Notes under the pieces: generated by a model
Databases searched by the model: none
What the model saw: only the letters and a program-made list of their open reading frames with translations
Told to the model about the DNA's origin: nothing
Program-made: the position numbers and the translations under genes
From: Psychrobacter aquaticus CMS 56
GTDB taxonomy: Bacteria > Pseudomonadota > Gammaproteobacteria > Pseudomonadales > Moraxellaceae
Reading direction: 5' to 3'
Length of the DNA stretch: 64,000 nucleotides
NCBI RefSeq assembly: GCF_000471625.1
Contig: NZ_AUSW01000015.1
Span: forward strand, 62,001 to 126,000
In this document: positions 8,571 to 15,724 of the stretch, in pieces
Numbering within the stretch: position 1 is the first letter of the stretch
How the letters are laid out: each line of letters starts with the position of its first letter

Positions 8571-9202
8571 TACTCGGCAGCCTGTACTTGTTTGGCATCA
8601 TCAGCCAATAACAACGCTTCAAGCTCATCGTTGCGAGCAGTGGCATCATGCTCAATATCGCGACCATCCAGCTCAGCGTTTAGATCTTTTTTGAGCCAGC
8701 CATCGTATGGATTTTTGACTGATTCAGCCACTTCGACGGCTTCAACAATTTCAGGCTCGACAGCTTTGACTGCCTCAACAGCCGCTACTGGCTCAGGCTG
8801 CGGCGCTTCGATTACAGCTTCATGCTCAACTGGCAGACCGATAGTCTGTACTTCATTGACTGGCGGCGTGGTATGGTGCGCCTCAGTTGTTGGCGGTTTA
8901 GGTGCATTGATAACTGATGTATCAGGTTCACTATCACTAGGTGGCTGCGGCTGTAGTCCTGCATGCTCAGTATTATCAGGTGTAGTGGCGGTGACTGTCG
9001 CTAGCGTCTGACGCTCTTCATACGCTTTTAGCTCATCAGAGCTAGGCTCTCGTACCGCGCCACTCATCCGCAAAAACGTTACATCTTGAGCGGACACTTC
9101 TAACACGCTACCAGCTGGGTAGTCGATGCGGTTATGGCTGATCGCCATCATCGCAACGACGATAGTATTCAATCCTGTGCGTAAACGTTGAGTCTGTTTC
9201 AT
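8570..9202 (-). CDS. Mu gp35-like head protein with long acidic C-terminal tail
   Basis: The first ~70 residues form a compact domain (R-T-G-L-N-T-I-V, then D-Y-P-A-G-S-V-L-E-V-S) that resembles the small protein encoded after the major capsid gene in Mu-like phages (gp35 position). From about residue 70 to 165 the protein is low-complexity, rich in Pro, Thr, Glu, Val and Ala (repeated E-A-V/E-V-A units). A short C-terminal region resembles a Rho-N/HeH-type helix-extended loop (K-D-L-N-A-E-L-D, then D-E-L-E-A-L-L-L). The function is probably structural. The start has an AAGGA ribosome site. Confidence 0.65.
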   Translation of the reverse strand: MKQTQRLRTGLNTIVVAMMAISHNRIDYPAGSVLEVSAQDVTFLRMSGAVREPSSDELKAYEERQTLATVTATTPDNTEHAGLQPQPPSDSEPDTSVINAPKPPTTEAHHTTPPVNEVQTIGLPVEHEAVIEAPQPEPVAAVEAVKAVEPEIVEAVEVAESVKNPYDGWLKKDLNAELDGRDIEHDATARNDELEALLLADDAKQVQAAE

Positions 9203-9229
9203 ATCTCTATCCTTAATAAAATGGTTTTA

Positions 9230-9264
9230 AATAAGTGGCGCTGCGTCTGGCAACGCGACTTATT
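9230..9264 (-). terminator. Stem-loop downstream of major capsid gene
   Basis: Arms 9230-9240 (AATAAGTGGCG) and 9254-9264 pair over 11 bp with one mismatch around a 13-nt loop. No long T run follows, so it may act as a processing or stability hairpin rather than a full terminator. Confidence 0.45.
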
Positions 9265-9284
9265 GATAGGCTACCTAGATGCTA

Positions 9285-10208
9285 CTAGGCGACGTTTTTA
9301 AACAAGAAGCCTGCACTGATACCTGCGATGATTGGCTTACGCTCATGCGTCACGGGATAGATCCAGCTTTTCTTGTTATCGTCATAATATTTTTGCTCGA
9401 CGTATGGATGACCTTCCATCTCGTAGGTATAACCGTATGCTGGCATCTCCATATCTAGCTCAGCCTCGCTTGGTGTATAAGCCAAGATCGCATCATTACC
9501 CCATGCATCGACGGTATCGCCTAACACATCATCGAAGTACAAGGCACGACCCACGACCACTTCATCCAGATCAAATAAATCAGCCAACATTTCAGCAGAG
9601 ACCGATTTACCATCAGCCGTGATGGTTAGACGTGCACGGATTTTAGGATGATTTTTGAGCGCAGTGAATGCTGCAGGACCAAGTACTAAACGATTAGGTT
9701 CGACGGCACAAGACGCACGAATGACGTCACGACCCGCATCGACATCACCGATAGGATCGCTATCAGGGTCTGTCCATTGGCTAGTACCAGAGAGTACTTT
9801 CTTATTACTAGCAGCGTAGCTTTCAGGCTTACGCGCGGTTAGTGCTTGTTGCACTTCAAGCTCAAGCATCAAAGCGTTCCACGGTTTACGCACGGTGCGT
9901 TGTTCGATCTTGATACTTGGTGCAGTCGCATTAGCATCACGCAACTTTTCACGTGGTAACACACCTTCTAAGCTATGATTTTCAAGCACATAATCCACGC
10001 CCGCGTAGCCGACATCGATACGCTTAGTATTAGATCCTGGTGCACGCGCCGTGTGATAGATGCGAAAGTCACGGTCGGTGAACATAATGACCTTGCCGCC
10101 AGTCGTTTGCACAGGCACACGTGGGAACAGTACGTGACCGACGTTAGTAGCTACGCCGTAGCCTTGTAGCACTTGAGTGAGAATAGGATCTACAATGATT
10201 GTGATCAT
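9285..10208 (-). CDS. Major capsid protein (Mu-like head)
   Basis: The 307-aa protein is the main head subunit. The support is its position after the protease/scaffold and decoration genes, a length typical of HK97-fold capsids, and segments such as A-P-G-S-N-T-K-R-I-D (about 53-62), E-L-E-V-Q-Q-A-L-T-A-R, and a C-terminal Y-Y-D-D-N-K-K-S-W domain seen in BcepMu-type capsid proteins. The ribosome site AAAAGG precedes ATG 10208. A stem-loop follows the stop. No export or membrane segment is present. Confidence 0.85.
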   Translation of the reverse strand: MITIIVDPILTQVLQGYGVATNVGHVLFPRVPVQTTGGKVIMFTDRDFRIYHTARAPGSNTKRIDVGYAGVDYVLENHSLEGVLPREKLRDANATAPSIKIEQRTVRKPWNALMLELEVQQALTARKPESYAASNKKVLSGTSQWTDPDSDPIGDVDAGRDVIRASCAVEPNRLVLGPAAFTALKNHPKIRARLTITADGKSVSAEMLADLFDLDEVVVGRALYFDDVLGDTVDAWGNDAILAYTPSEAELDMEMPAYGYTYEMEGHPYVEQKYYDDNKKSWIYPVTHERKPIIAGISAGFLFKNVA

Positions 10209-10280
10209 GACATTTGCCTTTTAATTATTTAGTTTGATGACGTTTGTATGACTAATGGTTAGATAAAGCGCTGCGAGCAC

Positions 10281-10655
10281 TTAGCGCAGTAGTACCTCAG
10301 CATGACCAGTTGCCGCGGCGTCATAGAGCATGATGCCGCGCACTGTATTAGGTACAGCTACAGCTTCGCTTGATGGCTTAATAGTCATCGCACCTGTCTC
10401 ATAGCAGATAGCGTCTCCTCGTAGCACCGCCGTATTTGCGATACCGACCATATTCACACTAGCCGTACCCATCACCGTGACTGCCACCATTTCACCTGCA
10501 TTAGCATCATGTTCAGTGACGCCAAGCGGTAAGGCGTTGGCACTGATGGTTAGACCCATCACATCGACCCACGTGCCTTTTACTGTATCCTGCTGTACAG
10601 TGACTGGCAGCGATAGCACGTTGATGTGTTGTACGCTTTTATCCATGTTATCCAT
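10281..10655 (-). CDS. DUF2190-like capsid decoration protein
   Basis: The ~124-aa protein has the beta-rich DUF2190 pattern: a W-V-D-V-M-G-L-T-I strand, G-E-M-V-A-V-T-V-M-G, then R-G-D-A-I-C-Y-E-T-G and a final A-E-V-L-L. These proteins decorate or stabilise the head and usually sit beside the capsid gene, as here. The start is placed at 10655 (AGGA 8 nt upstream). A longer frame to 10709 would add an untypical hydrophobic stretch and overlap upstream sequence. A GC hairpin lies at its stop. Confidence 0.75.
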   Translation of the reverse strand: MDNMDKSVQHINVLSLPVTVQQDTVKGTWVDVMGLTISANALPLGVTEHDANAGEMVAVTVMGTASVNMVGIANTAVLRGDAICYETGAMTIKPSSEAVAVPNTVRGIMLYDAAATGHAEVLLR

Positions 10656-10715
10656 CGTCGTATTCCTATTAATTAAAGTTTTTAGCCATCCAATTGCGAG
10701 CAGTGCCAATGCAGG

Positions 10716-11261
10716 CTAACCACCGATTGCTATAATGGCAGTGCTGTAGTCCACTTTATGTGCCTCAGCGTAGGTTACTGCTTGCTGATGTAAAGCAAGA
10801 CGGTCACTGTCGACAGCCGTACCTGATGGCGCATCAAAGCCAACTTTGCCATGAGCAGGAACAGATGCAGCCTCACTAAATAAATGCGCGAACGTAGACG
10901 CATCTGCTTTGGTAAGTGTCTCCTTTACCGCTTGTTTGAGCGGCTGCTTAGCATCGCCTTCACCGAAGTCAACAGGGCTATTGCCACTGTCACGATCCAG
11001 CGCATCTAAGATAGCCGTCACCATAGTTTTGCTAGCGGGAGATACTTTGCCATCGCTGACTAGGCTTTCTGCAAAGTCAGCGTTTTCTTTTTCAGATGCT
11101 TGAGTTTTGGCAGACGATTCCGCTTGCGTCTTAGCATCCAGTTGCGCTTGTAGTGCCGCGATTTGAGCATCTTTATCTGTAGTATTGGCTGTCGCTGCTG
11201 CGGGTACGGCTGGTGGCGTGGCTGGAACAGGCGGTACTGGTGGAATAGTAGGGTCAGACAT
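10716..11261 (-). CDS. Nested in-frame scaffold protein (Mu gpZ-like internal start)
   Basis: Inside the protease gene, ATG 11261 is preceded by AAGGA with 7-nt spacing, a better ribosome site than that of the full-length gene. Translation from here gives 181 aa that begin with M-S-D-P-T-I-P-P and cover only the linker, coiled coil and capsid-binding region. Mu makes its scaffold (gpZ) from the protease gene in the same way. The function is inferred from this layout. Confidence 0.6.
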   Translation of the reverse strand: MSDPTIPPVPPVPATPPAVPAAATANTTDKDAQIAALQAQLDAKTQAESSAKTQASEKENADFAESLVSDGKVSPASKTMVTAILDALDRDSGNSPVDFGEGDAKQPLKQAVKETLTKADASTFAHLFSEAASVPAHGKVGFDAPSGTAVDSDRLALHQQAVTYAEAHKVDYSTAIIAIGG

Positions 11262-11828
11262 AGGGTCATCCTTTTGAGTATCAGTGTTAAGATTTTGATC
11301 ATGAGTGGTAGTCTCTGTCGTATTGCTCTCACCAAAAAACAGCGTTTGCATAGCCGAGACAAAACTTTCAAAGGCAGACTTCTTAGCTTCAGCAAAATCT
11401 ACCGTTAGCGTGACAACGTCGGCATCTTCATTGAATTCGATCGGTTGCAAGCCTTTTATGGCTGGTGGCTCTGCACCTAAAAACCCTACATGACGTAAAT
11501 AGTAAGAGCCTTTGACAGGATTAGTAGGGCTATTAGGCGGATAGAATGAAGCAGATACTTTCTTATAACTGCCAGCCGCGACTTGTTCGCTAAACTCAGC
11601 ATTAACTTGTTCGGGAGTTGCAAATAAATTGCCATTGTCACTTGTAAGAGATTGCACCCAGCCGTATGCGGGCGCTTCTGTTGTTGGATGTCCAACCACA
11701 ATAGGTGCTTGATGCAGACTAGGATCATAGGCAGCGATAGCAGCAGCGAGATCAGATTCACCAAAGGTCAGCGTTTGACCGTGGCTATCAGTATGTGTAC
11801 CCGTTTTAAAGATGTGGATGCGTTTCAT
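10716..11828 (-). CDS. Prohead protease-scaffold fusion (Mu gpI-like)
   Basis: The 370-aa protein has an N-terminal protease domain (about 1-150) with the Mu gpI pattern: early D-L-A-A-A-I-A-A-Y-D, the conserved P-I-V-V-G-H-P (residues 42-48) with the candidate catalytic His, and S-Y-K-K-V-S-A-S-F-Y. A Pro-rich linker (195-215) joins a coiled-coil scaffold part (220-260) and a C-terminal domain that typically binds capsid. It would cut the scaffold during head maturation. It is the first gene of the capsid block and has a copy of the repeated motif 50 nt upstream. Confidence 0.85.
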   Translation of the reverse strand: MKRIHIFKTGTHTDSHGQTLTFGESDLAAAIAAYDPSLHQAPIVVGHPTTEAPAYGWVQSLTSDNGNLFATPEQVNAEFSEQVAAGSYKKVSASFYPPNSPTNPVKGSYYLRHVGFLGAEPPAIKGLQPIEFNEDADVVTLTVDFAEAKKSAFESFVSAMQTLFFGESNTTETTTHDQNLNTDTQKDDPMSDPTIPPVPPVPATPPAVPAAATANTTDKDAQIAALQAQLDAKTQAESSAKTQASEKENADFAESLVSDGKVSPASKTMVTAILDALDRDSGNSPVDFGEGDAKQPLKQAVKETLTKADASTFAHLFSEAASVPAHGKVGFDAPSGTAVDSDRLALHQQAVTYAEAHKVDYSTAIIAIGG

Positions 11829-11879
11829 AGAACAGTGTCACCAATAGTGCATTTATGACACATAGTAACGAGCTGATTA

Positions 11880-11915
11880 GCTTGATAATTTTATGGTGGA
11901 TTAAGGAATAGCGAG
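11880..11915 (-). repeat. Copy B of the four-copy phage motif
   Basis: On the - strand it reads CCTTAATCCACCATAAAAT followed by TATCAAGC. It lies 50-90 nt upstream of the protease/scaffold start, where Mu has its late promoter PI. The + strand cargo genes start 130 bases further on, so no gene ends at this copy. This favours a promoter-like role over a 3'-end element. Confidence 0.6.
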
Positions 11916-11986
11916 GTTGTATTGATAAAATGAAACGTCATTACCTGTCGTGTAATTTACGCGTATCTCTTGAATTGTCCTTAGGG

Positions 11987-12044
11987 TTAGCGGATGCTAA
12001 AAGCTCAATGAGGCACAACTTGATATAATTAAGGAGGTTTTAAC
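11987..12044 (+). promoter_or_regulatory. Promoter/operator region of umuD-like cargo gene
   Basis: The segment holds a TATAAT (12024-12029) and a strong ribosome site AAGGAGG (12031-12037) before ATG 12045. A small dyad TTAGC-N4-GCTAA lies at 11987-12000. No consensus -35 is present at 17 bp, so an activator or an extended element may be needed. The ribosome site is very close to the TATAAT, so transcription would start at or just before it. If this -10 is real the leader is nearly absent. Confidence 0.35.
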
Positions 12045-12518
12045 ATGCAAACTAGTGCTATGCCGTCGCAAGATCATAAAGCCAATGCGACTTTAATAGG
12101 CGTCTTAGACGCCAAAACTCATGCCAACTTGCCACAGTTTTTGCATAAACTATCGGCGGGTAGTCCCACATCCACAGCCGATGATATTAAGATGATAGAT
12201 CTTAATACGCTATGCTTGCAGCATCCAACTGAGACCTTCCTTTACCAAGCTGGCGGTGAGTCAATGGTCGATGCGGGTATCGATGATGGCGACTATTTGC
12301 TAGTAGATCGCCAGTTAGAGGCCAAGTCAGGGCAGCTAGTTGCCGCCTCATATTTTAATGAGACTTTAATTAAAGAGATGGTCATTGATGATTACGGCAT
12401 TACGCTCATTGCCCATAGTGATAACCACAAAGATTTGGTCGTTGAGCATCCTGAATATTTTATAGTGATAGGTGTCGTCACTTGGGTATTTGCTGACAAG
12501 CGCGGGTGGCGAGGATGA
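12045..12518 (+). CDS. UmuD-like self-cleaving serine protease (S24), orphan
   Basis: The 157-aa protein has the UmuD/LexA peptidase layout. It has a cleavage-site pair Ala38-Gly39, nucleophile Ser73 in G-E-S-M-V-D-A-G-I and general base Lys110 in T-L-I-K-E-M. The Ser-Lys spacing of 37 equals that of E. coli UmuD (S60-K97). There is no DNA-binding domain, so it is a UmuD-type polymerase V partner rather than a repressor. No umuC lies beside it. It sits in a + strand island between gpG and the protease gene, against the late operon, so it is likely prophage cargo expressed in the lysogen. The second gene overlaps it by ATGA. Confidence 0.85.
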   Translation: MQTSAMPSQDHKANATLIGVLDAKTHANLPQFLHKLSAGSPTSTADDIKMIDLNTLCLQHPTETFLYQAGGESMVDAGIDDGDYLLVDRQLEAKSGQLVAASYFNETLIKEMVIDDYGITLIAHSDNHKDLVVEHPEYFIVIGVVTWVFADKRGWRG

Positions 12519-13291
12519 ATGATAACAACACAGCAATTAAAATAGCCGTGTTCTTCACAATAGCGTGGCTACTATTTTGTCTATTCTTTACTTTTAGTGT
12601 CAAAGGCTCTGGTAATACTGACTTTGCTACAATTGGTAGTTATATCGTGGGTATATTTGCTCCCATTAGTACGATACTATTTTTTGCAAGTATATTAATT
12701 CAAAAATCAGGGTTAGACGATCAGAATAAACGCTCTTTAGAACAATCCCAAGCAGTAGAAAAACAGCTTCAAATTGCTGAACAAAGATACCAAAATGAAC
12801 AAAAAGAGATTGAAGACAATAAACCTAAATTTACCATATCCTCAAATCTAGACGAGATACTAAATAGTGTTGCTATGCATGGTAATTTTGATATTGAAAT
12901 ACTTATTGATAATAAGCGTGGTGCGGCTAATGTCACTGATGTCGAGGTTTCTTTTAATCCCTATTTAGCAATTGATAATATCACTGTAGCCTATTTAGCA
13001 GATAATATTGTGTTCACAGCATCTATAATTCATAGAAATAATAATTGTTTTATTAATATTTATAGCAGAACCGATATATCAACTTGTTTAAAACATTTTA
13101 GTCAGCAAAACTGGATTGATCTTTCAGGAATCGCGCCATATAAGAGAGAAACAGAAAGACTGATTGCAAACTTACTATCTGAACTTAAATTAAATATCTT
13201 CTATGACTCTCGACGTATTGGAGCAAATTCAGACCATTATAATTTTGAAGTTCAATATGACTCCAATCAGATTGAAATGAAAAGATGCTAA
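12515..13291 (+). CDS. Membrane protein with two helices and coiled coil, unknown function
   Basis: The ~258-aa protein starts at ATG 12515, overlapping the UmuD-like stop by ATGA. It has two hydrophobic helices (about residues 7-27 and 40-62) separated by a short loop, then a Gln/Glu-rich coiled coil (70-100), and a soluble C-terminal beta-rich domain of about 150 residues. Similar small-TM plus coiled-coil proteins occur in prophages with proposed exclusion roles, but I do not recognise this one. The gene is AT-rich compared with the head genes, suggesting a separate origin. A perfect 26-bp palindrome follows. Confidence 0.6.
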   Translation: MNDNNTAIKIAVFFTIAWLLFCLFFTFSVKGSGNTDFATIGSYIVGIFAPISTILFFASILIQKSGLDDQNKRSLEQSQAVEKQLQIAEQRYQNEQKEIEDNKPKFTISSNLDEILNSVAMHGNFDIEILIDNKRGAANVTDVEVSFNPYLAIDNITVAYLADNIVFTASIIHRNNNCFINIYSRTDISTCLKHFSQQNWIDLSGIAPYKRETERLIANLLSELKLNIFYDSRRIGANSDHYNFEVQYDSNQIEMKRC

Positions 13292-13327
13292 TGCTACTTA
13301 GATCTTGTTCTATTACGACGGGTAAAA

Positions 13328-13353
13328 GGCGTTTATAAACGTTTATAAACGCC
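13328..13353. repeat. 26-bp perfect palindrome
   Basis: Arms GGCGTTTATAAAC and its complement meet with no spacer. Each arm contains GTTTATAAAC, itself a 10-bp palindrome, so this unit is tandemly repeated at 13331-13340 and 13341-13350. It lies 37 bp after the membrane-protein gene, without a T run. It could be an operator for the next gene, a cruciform or a transcript end. Confidence 0.8.
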
Positions 13354-13492
13354 CTTGATAGCCAATCATACCTATCCGCCACTTAAAGGCATTAAATACG
13401 CCTAAATCGAAGATATGAATGATACTAGACTTGAACTTTTATATCTTAGTACACACATCAATAAGTCCGTTCATTAATTAAAAGGTATAGCC

Positions 13493-13825
13493 ATGTCAAA
13501 ACTAAGTAGAGAAGCCGTAGCTGAATTTGCAGCTATAAAGGTCGTCATAAGCAAAGCCCCTCGTGACGCTGCTGTTCAAGAAGTCATAAACAATGATGAG
13601 GTATTTCAAGACGAAGGTACTAGAGTTTTAGGCGAAAGTGGTCTTGACTGGGATTCTGCCGAACTAGTTGAATCACTTACTGACACATCAGAATATGATC
13701 AACCCAAAATGCCTAGCGACTCTAAAAAGATTCAACAGATCATGGCTGTTAGAAAAGAATTGTTAGAAGATGGCACAGTAGATAAGTTTTATGTTGATGA
13801 CCTTGTGTACGAACGTGTTAGATAA
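13493..13825 (+). CDS. Small acidic protein, unknown function
   Basis: The 110-aa protein is strongly acidic and mostly helical, with no membrane segment or known motif. AAAGG precedes the ATG by 8 nt. It ends 6 bases before the convergent gpG gene on the - strand. It is the third gene of the + strand cargo island; a small acidic product may point to a DNA-mimic or inhibitor role, but that is only a guess from charge. Confidence 0.55.
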   Translation: MSKLSREAVAEFAAIKVVISKAPRDAAVQEVINNDEVFQDEGTRVLGESGLDWDSAELVESLTDTSEYDQPKMPSDSKKIQQIMAVRKELLEDGTVDKFYVDDLVYERVR

Positions 13826-13831
13826 TTAATA

Positions 13832-14335
13832 TCAGTTATTAATTAGATACTCCGTCGCCATATTCATAAGTATATCTACATCCTCTTCGCTTGCACCCAG
13901 ATAATTGCGAGCGGGGATATCGCCCCACAGATACGGGTAATCTGCCTTACTACCGCCAAAGTGCATCATCGCGCCGTAGACCATATTCGTGCCTATCGTC
14001 ACGCTATCACTAGCTGCCTCATAATGGATAGATTGCATCAACGTATTGTTTGCAATTAGCGGACGCTTACTCATTATTTTATTAGCACCGCGTCTGTTGA
14101 GTCGCCCGCTTTTATTAGTATGTGATTTACCAAGCATAGCCGCCAGTGTTACTGCGCTATTGGACTCCCAGCGTGTACCATCGGGTGACGTTGAGGTTTC
14201 AAAGTTATCGTGGGTACTATTGATCATGTGCTCACCCATCTGTTCCATCAAAGGCGACAGATCGCCCGTACGCTCTAGTATACGCAGCAGTTGAGCAGTG
14301 ATTTGCTCCATACCTTCTACATCAGCTATAACCAT
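13832..14335 (-). CDS. Mu gpG-like virion morphogenesis protein
   Basis: The 167-aa protein matches the phage virion morphogenesis (Mu gpG / tail completion) family. It has an N-terminal helix, the signature N-F-E-T-S-T-S-P-D-G-T-R-W (residues 43-55), a middle L-M-Q-S-I-H-Y section, and the G-T-N-M-V-Y-G-A-M-M-H-F-G-G segment (about 116-129). Its C-terminus includes P-A-R-N-Y-L-G. It follows MuF in the Mu order. The ribosome site is weak. A 162-bp spacer separates it from MuF. Confidence 0.88.
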   Translation of the reverse strand: MVIADVEGMEQITAQLLRILERTGDLSPLMEQMGEHMINSTHDNFETSTSPDGTRWESNSAVTLAAMLGKSHTNKSGRLNRRGANKIMSKRPLIANNTLMQSIHYEAASDSVTIGTNMVYGAMMHFGGSKADYPYLWGDIPARNYLGASEEDVDILMNMATEYLINN

Positions 14336-14497
14336 TGTTATCCACTTATTATCACGTTATAATAAATACACTTAGCCCACAACTGCGGTGAGTCTCCCTC
14401 CCGCCACTAACCACTATTAGCATCCTTGTTAATCTTAAGGTTTCAGTGATTGGCTTGAGGACTCAGGGAGCGTCCTGCTAAGCCCCTCATTTCTGCA
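14336..14497 (-). other. Non-coding spacer between MuF and gpG with a possible hairpin
   Basis: No gene is seen. On the - strand an AGGAC-N9-GTCCT stem-loop is present within a GC-richer stretch at about 14460-14480, followed by CTCCC/GGGAG complementary patches. It could be an RNA structure or processing site; support is weak. Confidence 0.3.
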
Positions 14498-15724
14498 TTA
14501 CCTCTCAAGCAATACCTCACCGCGTTTTTTAATAGCAGCATCTTTAGTACTATCCAGACGATATGATTTCAAATAGATTTCACTGCCATCTTGTGTCTGA
14601 TGCAGTACTGCACTATATCTTGATTTCTTATCTTTCATAAACCCTTCAACCCATAGTGTTCGCTTCGATAGCTCCCCTGTAGGCTTGTGAATTTGACGCA
14701 CAATAAGCGATGCATCGTCGATGACTCGCTGCACTTTTTGATAGCTTGAGGCATCAAAACCACGGTTGCCTTCTCGGCTTATCGCTTGCTTGAGCGCATC
14801 ATACTCACTTAAGCGCACAGTCTGCGTTTGAACGCCCAATAGTTCACGTTGCTCATTACTAAGTACGGCTACTACAAAATCTTCACCAGTATCTTGTGCG
14901 CGTATCAGTCTGTTTTTATCTAACCCTGATCCTACATAATTGCCACTGGCTTTGAGCTCATCCTTTTGTGTTTGCATGCGCCCAATCCAACGTTCAAATA
15001 CACCATCAGCCATACTTGATGCCACCATAGACTTTGCAATCACAAAGCTGTACTTATCAATGTTTGGTTGCCATGTAGATCCTGCAGCATGCTCCCAGCC
15101 GACTTGAGTATAGCCGTCTATATCAGGAGTGTTAGCAACTGACAGACCCAGCCGATTCATATCAGCTTGGCTGAGCGTACGGGTGTAGCAGTTGCAACCA
15201 TAGCCGTTTGGCGGATAGTTGACTTGCCACCACGCATCATCTGCTTTTAGAACTTTGTTGTTAAGGCGTTGATGATACAGGCGTGGATTGTCTCGTGTCA
15301 CATGACGATACTGCCAGTATGGACGGGCTTTCATCATTTCTGGCGTGGTCATCTGTTGCCAGCGGCCAGCAGCATGGCTGGTACGCATATTGGTTAGATA
15401 GATAACCCGAGTACGCCAAGCGCGACCAACTGTGCTATCACTTCCCGTGTAGTCCTTCCAGCCTCGTTTCTCTACAATAGACGCAAAACGCTTCCGAAAC
15501 GCACCAAGGCTTTCACCATCTTCGATCGCACGACCTACCGCACTTTGTAAGTCTCGCAGTAAATCTGCTTTCATAGCACCAGCCACCACAAAGGCTTTGT
15601 CGTGTTGGATTGCCGATATGTCTTTATAGCTCTGTGTTGGCAGCCGCACTTTTTGCTTAAAGAAATCTATCTGCGACTGGAACTTAAGCCCGAATGCAGC
15701 TTGTACTTTGGGTAGCTCATTCAC
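14498..15724 (-). CDS. MuF minor head protein with C-terminal PBECR2-like nuclease domain
   Basis: Residues about 40-200 form the Mu gpF head-morphogenesis domain, including R-T-S-H-A-A-G-R near 115, Y-H-Q-R-L near 150 and P-P-N-G-Y-G-C-N-C-Y at 171-180. From about residue 280 the sequence changes to a second domain (D-F-V-V-A-V-L-S, G-F-D-A-S-S-Y-Q-K-V-Q-R-V-I, S-R-Y-S-A-V-L-H-Q, S-E-I-Y-L-K-S-Y-R) that resembles the PBECR2 nuclease fold described in phage MuF and polymorphic toxins. Such domains may be injected with the DNA. It has a GTG start overlapping the portal stop (GTGA). Confidence 0.85.
   Translation of the reverse strand: MNELPKVQAAFGLKFQSQIDFFKQKVRLPTQSYKDISAIQHDKAFVVAGAMKADLLRDLQSAVGRAIEDGESLGAFRKRFASIVEKRGWKDYTGSDSTVGRAWRTRVIYLTNMRTSHAAGRWQQMTTPEMMKARPYWQYRHVTRDNPRLYHQRLNNKVLKADDAWWQVNYPPNGYGCNCYTRTLSQADMNRLGLSVANTPDIDGYTQVGWEHAAGSTWQPNIDKYSFVIAKSMVASSMADGVFERWIGRMQTQKDELKASGNYVGSGLDKNRLIRAQDTGEDFVVAVLSNEQRELLGVQTQTVRLSEYDALKQAISREGNRGFDASSYQKVQRVIDDASLIVRQIHKPTGELSKRTLWVEGFMKDKKSRYSAVLHQTQDGSEIYLKSYRLDSTKDAAIKKRGEVLLER

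Noticed and set aside
8544..9011. 155-aa Ser/Ala/Thr-rich open frame on +
   Set aside because: It is the antisense mirror of the low-complexity Glu/Ala/Val-rich tail of the gp35-like gene and has no ribosome site.
13292..13492. CRISPR-like tandem repeat near 13,330
   Set aside because: Only two adjacent 10-bp palindromes without spacers and no cas genes.
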